Assembly: GCF_020037125.1 (NCBI RefSeq)
Contig: NZ_JAIQDG010000037.1
Coordinates: 1-64,000 of the forward strand
Direction: 5' to 3'
Origin: Myxococcus sp. RHSTA-1-4
GTDB lineage: Bacteria; Myxococcota; Myxococcia; Myxococcales; Myxococcaceae
DNA length: 64,000 nt
A program made the position numbers and the translations under genes. The notes under the pieces are model-generated. The model did no database searches and had not been told where the DNA came from. It was given only the letters and a program-made list of their open reading frames with translations. Within the stretch, counting starts at the first letter, position 1. Each line of letters begins with the position of its first letter. Positions 1 to 7,577 of this stretch are shown one piece after another.

Positions 1-848
1 CCCACCTTCGCCAGGGCGTGCCGGTACCAGTCCGGCCAGCCCGGAGGCATGTCCTCGCGCGGTACGCCCCGGAAGGCGCGCACGCGCTCGTTCTGGAAGC
101 TCTCGAAGAAGCTCTCCGCCTGGGCCAGGGGCGCGCGGGGAGCGGACTCGGACGCCTCGGACTGGAGCCGGTCCTCGGGAGGGAGGGACACCGGCACCAG
201 GTGCGTGCCGGGCAGGGCGAGCTGCACGGGGTCCTCGTCCACGGACAGCACCTCGTCTGGTGGCGGGGGCGGGGGAACCGGCGCGAGATGTCCCGGGGAC
301 AAATCCACCTCCAGCCCTGCTGCAGCAGAAGAAAGACTCTTCTTCTCGCTCTCCCTCTCCTTCTTCCTTCTAGCGGCGGATGTCCCCGGCGCGTCCGCCG
401 GACGTCCGCCGGACGCCGCGGCGGCCTTGTTGGCGCGCTCGCGGCGTTTTCGCTCGGCTTCCTTCCTCCTCTTTTCAAGGACTTGCACGTAGCGGTCACA
501 GAGGGTGAGCCGGACGCTGTCGCCTTCGCGGACCAGGATTCCGGTGCGCAGCAGCGTCTCCCAGAAGGCGCCGGGTGCGCCCGTCCACCGGACGGCACCC
601 TCGACCGCCTCGCACCAGATGGCCTCGTCCGCGGACGCGTCCCGCGGACGTCCGGCGGACGCGGGAAAGGGCTCGAAGCGTCCGGAGGGCAGGGCCTGCA
701 CGGCCCAGATCTGCAGCTCCACGATGGCTCCCAGGAACGCGCGGCGCTCCATGCCCAGCAGGCGCGCGGCGCCCACCACGGCGAGGCTCATGGGAAAGCC
801 CACGTCGACCTGCACCCAATCCAACCCGCCCACGTCACTGCCTCCCAT
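1..848 (-). CDS. Phage replication/replisome-organiser-like protein, 3' end outside window (partial)
   Basis: An open minus-strand frame runs from an ATG at 848 to the window edge with no stop (282 complete codons). The first ~65 residues (around QVDVGFPMSLAVVGAARLLG) and the next block (EAVEGAVRWTG, LLRTGILVREGDSVRL) look like the winged-helix N-terminus of phage replisome-organiser or replication-initiation proteins. A basic segment follows (EKRRKEAERKRRERANKA, ~135-155), then a low-complexity acidic/proline linker, then AESFFESFQNERVRAFRG near the edge. The family call comes from pattern memory, not a search. The same stretch carries repeated GTCC..CGGAC motifs (separate entry), as phage initiator genes often carry their own origin. 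It could instead be a chromosomal DNA-binding protein of unknown role. Confidence 0.55.
   Translation of the reverse strand, partial: MGGSDVGGLDWVQVDVGFPMSLAVVGAARLLGMERRAFLGAIVELQIWAVQALPSGRFEPFPASAGRPRDASADEAIWCEAVEGAVRWTGAPGAFWETLLRTGILVREGDSVRLTLCDRYVQVLEKRRKEAERKRRERANKAAAASGGRPADAPGTSAARRKKERESEKKSLSSAAAGLEVDLSPGHLAPVPPPPPPDEVLSVDEDPVQLALPGTHLVPVSLPPEDRLQSEASESAPRAPLAQAESFFESFQNERVRAFRGVPREDMPPGWPDWYRHALAKV
393..660. repeat. Cluster of iteron-like GTCC-N(2-3)-CGGAC repeats
   Basis: Two perfect tandem copies of GTCCGCCGGAC lie at 393-403 and 404-414. Related copies are at 583-593 (GTCCACCGGAC), 627-636 (GTCCGCGGAC, one base shorter), 639-649 (GTCCCGCGGAC) and 650-660 (GTCCGGCGGAC). Each is nearly palindromic. 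They sit inside the replication-protein-like gene and may be initiator-binding sites, or simply local amplification of Arg/Ala/Gly codons. Confidence 0.5.
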
Positions 849-1485
849 GAGCCCGCGCTCGAAGCGTCAGGCCCCTGCGTGCGTCCGATGCTCGCCGGTG
901 TCCTCGTCCCTGTTCCCCGGTGCGTGGGACACCTCGTCACGCACCTCCCATGCCTGTCGCACCCTGTCGCACCCCGAAGACAGAGGGGCGCCGGGCTCGT
1001 GAGCTGATCGCGGCCCACCACTACGACAGAGACGCGTCGTTGATCCAGACCTCCGCGATCTGCTTCGCGATCTGGAACGCGTCTACCCCCTGGGTCCTGC
1101 GGCTCGCCGGGGTTCACCTCGGGTATGGTTCGGAAGGGGCGCTGCCTGCGCCGGCAGCGGGGCCTCTACAGCGTGCAACATGGTTTGTGACGTTCTGAAG
1201 CCAGGGTAGGTGAAGGTGGTCGGGATCTCACGGACCGTGCATTCCAGGCCGTGATCCCACCCGGATCCGACGCAAAAAAATTTGCGCTCCGGATCAGGCG
1301 TTCCTGATCTGCCTACAAAACATCACCCTGGATGTGAATATCCGTTTTTGTGCGTCCCGAGTAGCCTGGGTGGGTGAGCTGCGCAGGGCGCGGCGCACGG
1401 GTCTGCACGAGTCCTGCACAATCATTCCTCATGAAGCGCACGGGCGGGCCATCCGGGTTGCACACCGGGGGCCCACCCTGCGCTC
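849..1485. other. Long intergenic region with hairpins
   Basis: This 637 bp has no credible gene. It must hold the promoter of the leftward gene at 848 and of the rightward gene at 1486. A large imperfect hairpin is formed by GACGCGT (1031-1037) with ACGCGTC (1077-1083) and CCAGA (1045-1049) with TCTGG (1071-1075). A second hairpin cluster at 1264-1309 is listed separately. The A/T-rich patch at 1273-1350 stands out from the GC-rich surroundings. Confidence 0.6.
1264..1309. other. Overlapping, mutually exclusive hairpins
   Basis: CGCAAA (1271-1276) pairs with TTTGCG (1281-1286) across an AAAA loop. The stem is extended, past a small internal loop, by GATCC (1264-1268) pairing with GGATC (1291-1295). 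The latter arm is also part of a second perfect stem, GATCAGG (1292-1298) with CCTGATC (1303-1309), loop CGTT. Only one can form completely. This could be a terminator or attenuator, or an operator; direction is unclear. Confidence 0.4.
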
Positions 1486-2811
1486 ATGAACGCACCACCT
1501 CTTCCTCCCCGCTCCCCGAGGGCACCTGACGGGGCCCTGCGCCGGGCCCTCCGGTGGCTCGTCGCCCACCACGTCTTCGGCAGCCTGCTCATCGTCGTCT
1601 TCGCCACGACGGTCATCGCCTCGCAGGTCGCGGACCGGACGGACTTCGCCAACTCGGAGCTGGCCGCCGGGGTGGAGGACCGCTGGGGCGCTCCGGTCAC
1701 CCAGCCGGCGCCGTCGCTGCGCTACGTGCACAGCGGCACCATCTTCACCGAGCTGAAGCCGCTGCCCTTCGACCGCCAGCACGTGAAGGTGAAGGCGCAG
1801 ATGAACTACCGCAAGCGCGGCCTGCGGTACTTCTCCGGCTTCGACTTCACGCTCGACGCGGACTACGCGGTGGTCAACACCGAGGGCCGCGACATCGACG
1901 TGGCGTTCATCTTCCCCATCGAGATGAACAAGTCCCAGGTGCTCCTCTCGGAGCTCCAGTTCCTCGTCGATGGCAAGAAGTCCAGCCTGGACCTGGGCGA
2001 GTCCGGCAACCGGCTGGTGTGGACGGGCCGCATCGCGAAGGACGCCACGGCGCGCTTCTCCATCCGCTATCGCGCCCGGGGGCTTAACTCGTTCGTCTAC
2101 AAGCTGGACCCGGCGCTGCCGGCCCGCGACGTCAGCCTCCACTTCGCCGTCGAGGGAGGGGAGAACTACGACTACCCGTCCGGCGTGCTCTCCGCCTCGT
2201 CCGTGCAGACGCAGGGCGACGCCGTGACGCTGGACTGGGCCTTCCAGTCCCTGGAGTCGGGTGTGAACCTGGGCGTCATCCTGCCGTCGGAGAAGACGTT
2301 CGACGCGATGGTGTCCACCATGGCGGGCCGCGCGTGGGTGCCCTTCGTGGGCCTGCTGGCGCTGCTCGCCGCGCTCGGCCTGCGCCACCGCCGGCGGCTC
2401 GCGTTCCACGAGACGTACCTGCTGGCCGCCGTGTACGGCTTCTTCTTCGTGCTGCTCTCGTACCTGGCCGCCTTCATGAACTTCTATGCCGCCTACGCCA
2501 TCGCCGCCCTCGGCCTGGGCGCGGCGGTGGTGGCCTATGCCCGGTGGCTCTTTCCCAAGGAGCGCGCCACCGTGCTCGCCGGCGTCTGGGGCGCCACCCT
2601 GGTGGTCCCCACCGTCGCCGTCATCCTCGAGGGCTACACCGGCCTCATCTACACGCTGGAGATCCTCGCGGCGCTGCTCGGCCTGATGGTGCTCTCCACC
2701 CGCGCGAGCGTGCGCGCCTTCATGTCCGACCTCTCGCAGCCCGGTGAGCCGCCTCGCGCCGCCGCCGTGGCCGCCGTTCCTGTCACTCCTGTCACCCCGG
2801 AAGCGAGCTGA
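1486..2811 (+). CDS. CreD-like inner membrane protein
   Basis: This 441-residue protein has the layout of the inner-membrane protein CreD. It has one N-terminal transmembrane helix (~30-48), a beta-rich periplasmic domain of about 225 residues, then a cluster of about five or six hydrophobic helices (~282-405) ending in a short soluble tail rich in Ala, Pro and Val. The C-terminal helix bundle (FHETYLLAAVYGFFF, ILAALLGLMVL) resembles the CreD C-terminus. CreD in enterobacteria belongs to the CreBC regulon and affects envelope properties and beta-lactam tolerance. Here the stop lies 5 bp before the next gene, so the two are probably co-transcribed. A CreC/CreB-like kinase and regulator follow on the opposite strand, which supports the family call. 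Function in this organism is inferred only. Confidence 0.65.
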   Translation: MNAPPLPPRSPRAPDGALRRALRWLVAHHVFGSLLIVVFATTVIASQVADRTDFANSELAAGVEDRWGAPVTQPAPSLRYVHSGTIFTELKPLPFDRQHVKVKAQMNYRKRGLRYFSGFDFTLDADYAVVNTEGRDIDVAFIFPIEMNKSQVLLSELQFLVDGKKSSLDLGESGNRLVWTGRIAKDATARFSIRYRARGLNSFVYKLDPALPARDVSLHFAVEGGENYDYPSGVLSASSVQTQGDAVTLDWAFQSLESGVNLGVILPSEKTFDAMVSTMAGRAWVPFVGLLALLAALGLRHRRRLAFHETYLLAAVYGFFFVLLSYLAAFMNFYAAYAIAALGLGAAVVAYARWLFPKERATVLAGVWGATLVVPTVAVILEGYTGLIYTLEILAALLGLMVLSTRASVRAFMSDLSQPGEPPRAAAVAAVPVTPVTPEAS

Positions 2812-2816
2812 TTCCC

Positions 2817-3995
2817 ATGTCCACCCTGCCTCTCGTCATCGGGCTCCTGCTGGCCACCGCCGACGCGCCGGCCTCGTCTCCCGCGGGCACCGCCACCGTG
2901 CCGCTGGAGCAGCTCATTCCCCTCTATGCGCAGCGTGACTCCACGCCGGCCACGCCCCCGCCGCTGGAGGCGCTGGTGAAGACGCAGCTCAAGGGCCGCC
3001 TCTCCGCGGACGCCCTCTTCGTGGACGGCCACTTCGACGTGGAGGTGCTCGGGGACAAGCGGTGGACGCAGGTGCGGCTGCTCCAGCTCGACGCGGACAC
3101 GTACCCCAGCGAGCTGCCCACGCTGGACGACGCCACGGTGGGTGTCGTGGACGGATACCTCTGCCTGCTCACCCGGAAGGCCGGCCGCTATGCCTTCGAG
3201 GTGAGCCTCTCCATCCGCTCCCCGGGCACGGGCTCCGAGCGCCTCGCGCAGCTCCGTTTCGCGCCCAGCGTCGCACCGGTGCCGCTGGCGCTGGAGGCGG
3301 ACACCTCCGCCTTCACGTTGAGGGAGCCGCTGCCCGCGTCCGGAGGCGAGTCCTTCGCCGTCTATCCGGTGCAGGGCGTGTTGCGCGTCGGCTGGCGCAC
3401 GGCCGTGGCGCAGGTGGCGCAGAGCCAGAAGCCGCAGGTGCGCCCTCCGCTGGAGCCGCGCATCTCCGAGGCCACCGCTTCCTGGGTGTCCACGCTGGAG
3501 GGCCGCGCCACGCTGCGCGTGAGCTACGCGTTGAGCCTGGACCGCGAGCAGCCACTGGAGCTGGAGCTGCCCGAGGGGCACCGGCTGGAGCGCATCACCC
3601 TCAACTCCATTCCCATTCCCGTCGAGACGCAGGAGGGCTCGTTGAAGCTGAAGGTCGCCCCCGCGCGGCTCGGTGAGACGGGGGGCGCGCTGGACGTGGT
3701 GCTGTCGCGCGACCTGGGCGTCTTCCACCTCTCCGGCCAGCTGAAGCTGGCGCTGCCGCGAGTCTCCTGGCCCGTGGCCGAGCTCCGTGCCCGCGCGCAC
3801 TTCCCCGCCGTGTTCAACTACCGGCGAGAGGGCGGCAGTCTGGAGCAGGTCGAGACCGACGCCGCGTCCGCGAGCGAGGCGGAAGCGGGTCTGCCTGGCA
3901 AGGAGCTGCACTTCCGCCAGTACCTGGTGGCGGCCTCCGCGCCCACGCTGGAGCTGGGGTACTCGGTGGACATCTCCAACAGCTACTTCCGCTGA
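2817..3995 (+). CDS. Secreted or periplasmic partner of the CreD-like protein (unknown)
   Basis: The 392-residue product begins with a short hydrophobic leader (MSTLPLVIGLLLATADA), consistent with export. The rest is predicted to be mostly beta-strand with no motif I recognise. It starts 5 bp after the CreD-like gene, so the pair probably forms an operon and the proteins may interact in the periplasm. Its last 13 bases overlap the end of the convergent kinase gene (3983-3995). That tail-to-tail overlap leaves no room for a terminator between them. Confidence 0.7.
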   Translation: MSTLPLVIGLLLATADAPASSPAGTATVPLEQLIPLYAQRDSTPATPPPLEALVKTQLKGRLSADALFVDGHFDVEVLGDKRWTQVRLLQLDADTYPSELPTLDDATVGVVDGYLCLLTRKAGRYAFEVSLSIRSPGTGSERLAQLRFAPSVAPVPLALEADTSAFTLREPLPASGGESFAVYPVQGVLRVGWRTAVAQVAQSQKPQVRPPLEPRISEATASWVSTLEGRATLRVSYALSLDREQPLELELPEGHRLERITLNSIPIPVETQEGSLKLKVAPARLGETGGALDVVLSRDLGVFHLSGQLKLALPRVSWPVAELRARAHFPAVFNYRREGGSLEQVETDAASASEAEAGLPGKELHFRQYLVAASAPTLELGYSVDISNSYFR

Positions 3996-5632
3996 GCGAC
4001 CGGCGCGGGCGCCGCGACCACCGCGAAGGCGGCGCCCGAGCCCTCGGCCCGCGAGGGCAGCAGCTCCAGCCCCGCGCCGAAGGCCCTCAGCATGGACTGG
4101 GAAATCGTCAGCCCCAGCCCGGTGCCACCCCGCTCGCGCGCGGTGGTGAAGAAGGCGTCGAAGATGCGCGCCCGGTTGGACTCGGAGATGCCGCGCCCGT
4201 CATCTCTCACCACCACGCGCACCGGGCCCGTACCGTCCGCTTCCACCGCCAGCGCCACCCGCACGCCTTCGCCCCCATGCTGGCGCGCGTTGGTGACGAG
4301 CTGCCACAGCACGTCGTCCAGCACCTCCGCAGGCAACGCGACCTCGAGACCGGCCGGCCCCGGAGCCACCTGGACCTCCGCCACGCCCTCCACACGGGCC
4401 CGGGCCGCGAGCGCTTCCAGCAGCGGGGCCAGCGCCACCCGCGCGGGCGTGGCCGTCATCGAATCCGCGCGCGCCAGCTCCAGCAGCCGCTGCACCAGCC
4501 GTGTCAGGCGCCGCGCGTCCGCGTCGATGTTGGCGAGGAACCGCGCCCGCTGCTCCGGGGACATGGCATCCGCGCTGTCTCGCAGCAACTCCACCGCGCC
4601 CTGGATGGAGGCCAGTGGCGTCTTGAACTCATGCGACACGTTGGCGGCGAACGAGCGGATGTACTGGTTCCTGTCCCGCAGCGCGGTGGCCATGCCCGCC
4701 AGCGCCTCGGACAGCTCCGCCAGCTCCGCCACCACCGGGCGCGCCACCGGCTCGAAGCCGGACGGAGCGCTCGCGGCGATGGCGCGCGTCTGCTTCACCA
4801 GCGCCCGCACCGGCCGGCCCACCAGCGCGGCGGCGGCCAGCGACATCAGCGCCACCGCCCCCAGCAGCACGAGCCCCGTGGCGGTGAGGTTCCACCGGTC
4901 CGCATACACGGCCTTGGCGAACGTCATCGGCGTGCGCGCCAGCACCACCGCGCCCCAGACACGGTTTCCCTCCAGCACCGGCAGTGCCACCGAGACGCGG
5001 ATGCCCGTGTCCCGGCTGAGCGAGGCCAGGGGGGTGTCCTCGGGCTCCGCGTAGCGGCGGCGCAGCACGCTCGCGGGCTCGCCGCGCAGGGCCTTCTGGA
5101 CCTCCAGGCGGTCCGCCAGCGAGACGCCGAGGGCCTCCGCGCTGCTGCTGCCCACCACCACGCCCTCCGTGTCCACCACGCGGATGCCGGCCAGGGTGGT
5201 GGCGCGCACCTTCTCCAGCAGCGGCCCCATGCTCGCGCCCGCCTCCCGGGCGTGGGGCTCCGCGGGGATGCGTGAAGGCTCGGGCGCCTCGTCCGGCGGC
5301 AGCGGCGCGTCCGACGCCTTCAGCGAGGGGAGGATGGGCTTCAGCCGCTTGTCGTCCGGAATGGGGAAGGGCCAGCGCGCCGTGCGCACCCGGCCGTAGT
5401 CCTCCACGCCCGCCACCTCGCGCAGCCTCGAGCGGTACACCTCCGCCACCACCGCGCCCTGGGCGATGAGCTCCGACTCCGTCTGCCGGATGAGCTGGTC
5501 ATCATAGACGCGCACGAAGGACAGGCCCGCGAGCGTCAGCACGAAGCCGGCCACGCCCACCGCGGCGAAGACCATCCACAGGCGCGGGCGCGCACGCCGC
5601 TCAGGGGAGGGCGAGCCGATAACCAAGGCCAT
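3983..5632 (-). CDS. Sensor histidine kinase, CreC-like
   Basis: This is a 549-residue membrane histidine kinase. A first transmembrane helix (~20-42) and a second (~250-272) flank a periplasmic sensor domain of about 205 residues. A HAMP-like linker (~273-325) leads to a HisKA domain with the phospho-acceptor His334 in SHEFKTPLAS. The ATPase domain has an N-box (QLVTNARQHGG), a G1 box (DDGRGIS) and a G2 box (GGTGLGLTIS). The start overlaps the end of the response-regulator gene by 32 bases, so the two are translated as a pair. By position opposite a CreD-like gene it is best viewed as CreC-like; the signal sensed is not evident. Confidence 0.85.
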   Translation of the reverse strand: MALVIGSPSPERRARPRLWMVFAAVGVAGFVLTLAGLSFVRVYDDQLIRQTESELIAQGAVVAEVYRSRLREVAGVEDYGRVRTARWPFPIPDDKRLKPILPSLKASDAPLPPDEAPEPSRIPAEPHAREAGASMGPLLEKVRATTLAGIRVVDTEGVVVGSSSAEALGVSLADRLEVQKALRGEPASVLRRRYAEPEDTPLASLSRDTGIRVSVALPVLEGNRVWGAVVLARTPMTFAKAVYADRWNLTATGLVLLGAVALMSLAAAALVGRPVRALVKQTRAIAASAPSGFEPVARPVVAELAELSEALAGMATALRDRNQYIRSFAANVSHEFKTPLASIQGAVELLRDSADAMSPEQRARFLANIDADARRLTRLVQRLLELARADSMTATPARVALAPLLEALAARARVEGVAEVQVAPGPAGLEVALPAEVLDDVLWQLVTNARQHGGEGVRVALAVEADGTGPVRVVVRDDGRGISESNRARIFDAFFTTARERGGTGLGLTISQSMLRAFGAGLELLPSRAEGSGAAFAVVAAPAPVAQRK

Positions 5633-6305
5633 GCACCGTCTCGATGACTTCTCCGCCGGCCGCGGCGAACTTCTGCCGGACCCGGCGGATGTGGCTGTCG
5701 ATGGTGCGGTCGCTCACCACCACGTCGTCATAGACGCGCGTCATCAGCTCGTCGCGCGTGAAGACCTTGCCGGGCACGCGCAGCAGCGTGGCCAGGAGCT
5801 GGAACTCGGTGACGGTGAGCACCACCTCGTGCTCGCCCCACCAGGCGCGCCAGCGCTCTGAATCCATGCGCAGCGGGCCGCGCGCCTGCATCCGGGACGT
5901 GGCCGGGCCGGGCTCCGGAGAAGGGGCAGGGGAGGGGCGGGCGCGCCGCAGCACCGCCTTCACCCGTGCCACCAGCTCGCGCGGGCTGAAGGGCTTGGTG
6001 AGGTAGTCGTCGCCTCCCAGCTCGAGCCCGAGGATTCGGTCCACCTCGTCGTCGCGCGAGGAGAGGAAGACGATGGGAAGCTCGTGCTTGCGCCGGACCT
6101 CCCGGCACACGCCGAGCCCGTCCAGCTCCGGCATCATGATGTCCAGGACGATGAGCGCGGGCACGGAGCGCTCCACCTTCTCCAGCGCGGCCCGGCCGTC
6201 CGCGGCCTCCTCCACGCGGAAGCCTCCCTGCTCCAGCGCGAAGCGGACGATTTCGCGCAGGTGCGGATCATCATCAACGACGAGGACGGTGGGACGTTCA
6301 GCCAC
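5601..6305 (-). CDS. OmpR-family response regulator, CreB-like
   Basis: The 234-residue protein has an N-terminal receiver domain with the acidic pocket (VVDDDP), phospho-acceptor Asp55 (LDIMMPELDG) and conserved Lys104 (LTKPFSP). A winged-helix DNA-binding domain follows, from about residue 150 (LTVTEFQLLATLLRVPG ... VRQKF). A proline-rich linker at ~118-135 separates them. It is the first gene of the leftward pair with the kinase and presumably receives phosphate from it. Likely targets are its own operon and the facing CreD-like pair, by analogy with CreB; no binding site was identified. Confidence 0.88.
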   Translation of the reverse strand: MAERPTVLVVDDDPHLREIVRFALEQGGFRVEEAADGRAALEKVERSVPALIVLDIMMPELDGLGVCREVRRKHELPIVFLSSRDDEVDRILGLELGGDDYLTKPFSPRELVARVKAVLRRARPSPAPSPEPGPATSRMQARGPLRMDSERWRAWWGEHEVVLTVTEFQLLATLLRVPGKVFTRDELMTRVYDDVVVSDRTIDSHIRRVRQKFAAAGGEVIETVHGLGYRLALP

Positions 6306-6357
6306 GGGTGCTCCGCGCGGGTGCGGCGGGCGGAGTCTACACCGGGGACTGCAAGGG

Positions 6358-6388
6358 GGCGGGGTACACCGTCACCGGGTACCCCGCC
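6358..6388 (-). terminator. GC-rich hairpin after the 31-residue ORF
   Basis: A perfect 9-bp stem, GGCGGGGTA (6358-6366) with TACCCCGCC (6380-6388), has a 13-base loop. It lies 8 bases beyond the stop of the small minus-strand gene and upstream of the response-regulator start. It has no T-run, so termination may be weak. Confidence 0.5.
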
Positions 6389-6395
6389 GTGCGCG

Positions 6396-6491
6396 CTAGC
6401 CGCGCCGGGAACGCCGACGCGGGCGCGGAATCGCCACTGCAGCGGCGATCAGCAGAATGACTGGAATGAAAACGAGCATCGTCTGGGCCAT
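6396..6491 (-). CDS. 31-residue single-pass membrane peptide
   Basis: A very short open frame begins with ATG at 6491 and ends with TAG at 6396-6398. The translation starts MAQTMLVFIPVILLIAAAVA and then runs into an Arg/Pro-rich tail, so it is one hydrophobic helix followed by a strongly basic, presumably cytoplasmic, C-terminus (positive-inside rule). A near-perfect ribosome binding site, AGGAGG at 6501-6506, sits 9 bases upstream of the ATG. A hairpin follows the stop. These three features together support a real gene. It lies between the two-component system and an unknown membrane protein. Function is unknown; such peptides often modulate membrane proteins. Confidence 0.65.
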   Translation of the reverse strand: MAQTMLVFIPVILLIAAAVAIPRPRRRSRRG

Positions 6492-6634
6492 CACCGTCGC
6501 CCTCCTTTCAGGAAGTCGCGCACTATGTCGCGCCCCTCTGACGTCCCCGTCGGGGCTTTCCTGAAAACACATTTAAACGGGCGTGTGACATTTAGGAAGT
6601 AGTACGGTGACTCCGGAATTCTATTGCGCCACCG

Positions 6635-7468
6635 TCAGAGCAACTCGCGGGTGAGTACCTCGGAGCGCTCGGTGTCGTTCCAGGTGACCTTCCGGGTCTC
6701 CCGGCCATTGAAGTACATGGCCTCCTTGTCGCTGATGAGCTTCCGGATGGTGACGCGGGAGAGGTACCGGCCCTCGTCGACGCCGTGGGACAGCTCGTAG
6801 CGGGGGACGGCGGCGGGCACCTCGCCCAGCCGGAGGCGGATCTCCCCCACGGTGTCCACGTAGTCCGCCAGGGACTCGAGCTGCGTCAGCGCCCGCCGCA
6901 GCACCTTGTCGGTGTGCTTGCTGATGACCCTGTCCCAGAACAGGTAGCCGGCGCCCAGCGTGGCGGCGCTGGTGAAGAACATGAAGAAGCCCAGCGCGGG
7001 GTCCAGGTACCGGTTGCGCGTCAGGCCCTTGTCGGTGGCGGCCTCGCTGAGGATGTCCTTCATGGCCTCCACCGCCGTCCGGTGCGCCATCTGGAGCCAC
7101 TCGCGCGCGTCCCTCTCCGCGCCGAGCAGCAGCCAGCAGAAGCCCAGGTGCAGGGCGATGAGCGAGGTGCGCGCCTTGTCCCGCTCCATGCCCAGCGCAT
7201 CCGTGAAGCTGGCGCGCGCGGCCTTGAGCAGCTCCAGGCGTTCGTCTCGTGTGCGGTGCGGCTTCAGCGCTGCTTCCAGGTGGATGCGCCCCGCATGGAA
7301 GGGGCCTTCCTGGAGCTGACGCGCGTCGCGGTGGAGCCGCCGCAGCAGCGTGAGCTGCTCTTCCTGCGTGCCCAGGAGCGTCTCCACCAGCGGAGCCACG
7401 GCCGACTCATCCAGACGACCCCCCGCGGGACGGGTCACCGCCACGACGAGGTCATCCCAGCTGGCCAT
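6635..7468 (-). CDS. Unknown protein with one central membrane segment
   Basis: I chose the ATG at 7468 (MASWDDLVV) because a GGAG element lies about 8 bases before it; an ATG at 7498 in the same frame would add ten residues. The product is about 277 residues, largely helical, with one hydrophobic stretch in the middle (LGFFMFFTSAATLGAGYLFW). Before it lies a TPR-like helical region (ARASFTDALGMERDKARTSL); after it comes a charged C-terminal domain. No family is recognised. It could be a membrane-anchored helical scaffold. Confidence 0.6.
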   Translation of the reverse strand: MASWDDLVVAVTRPAGGRLDESAVAPLVETLLGTQEEQLTLLRRLHRDARQLQEGPFHAGRIHLEAALKPHRTRDERLELLKAARASFTDALGMERDKARTSLIALHLGFCWLLLGAERDAREWLQMAHRTAVEAMKDILSEAATDKGLTRNRYLDPALGFFMFFTSAATLGAGYLFWDRVISKHTDKVLRRALTQLESLADYVDTVGEIRLRLGEVPAAVPRYELSHGVDEGRYLSRVTIRKLISDKEAMYFNGRETRKVTWNDTERSEVLTRELL

Positions 7469-7577
7469 GCGCGAACTCCGATGTGCTGTAGCGACCATGG
7501 ATGCGGCCCACCCCCTGCATCACGAGTCTGCCACAACGGGCATGGCGACAATGCATTGCCGGCCGCCACGGCGCGCT

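Noticed and set aside
1020-1110. Minus-strand coding-like fragment (VDAFQIAKQIAEVWINDASLS)
   Set aside because: It reads like a protein tail, but an in-frame stop lies just upstream and no start codon exists. Possibly a remnant, but unsupported.
920-1198. Plus-strand 92-codon ORF in the intergenic gap
   Set aside because: No ribosome site, no recognisable motif and an odd composition; part of it lies in a large hairpin.
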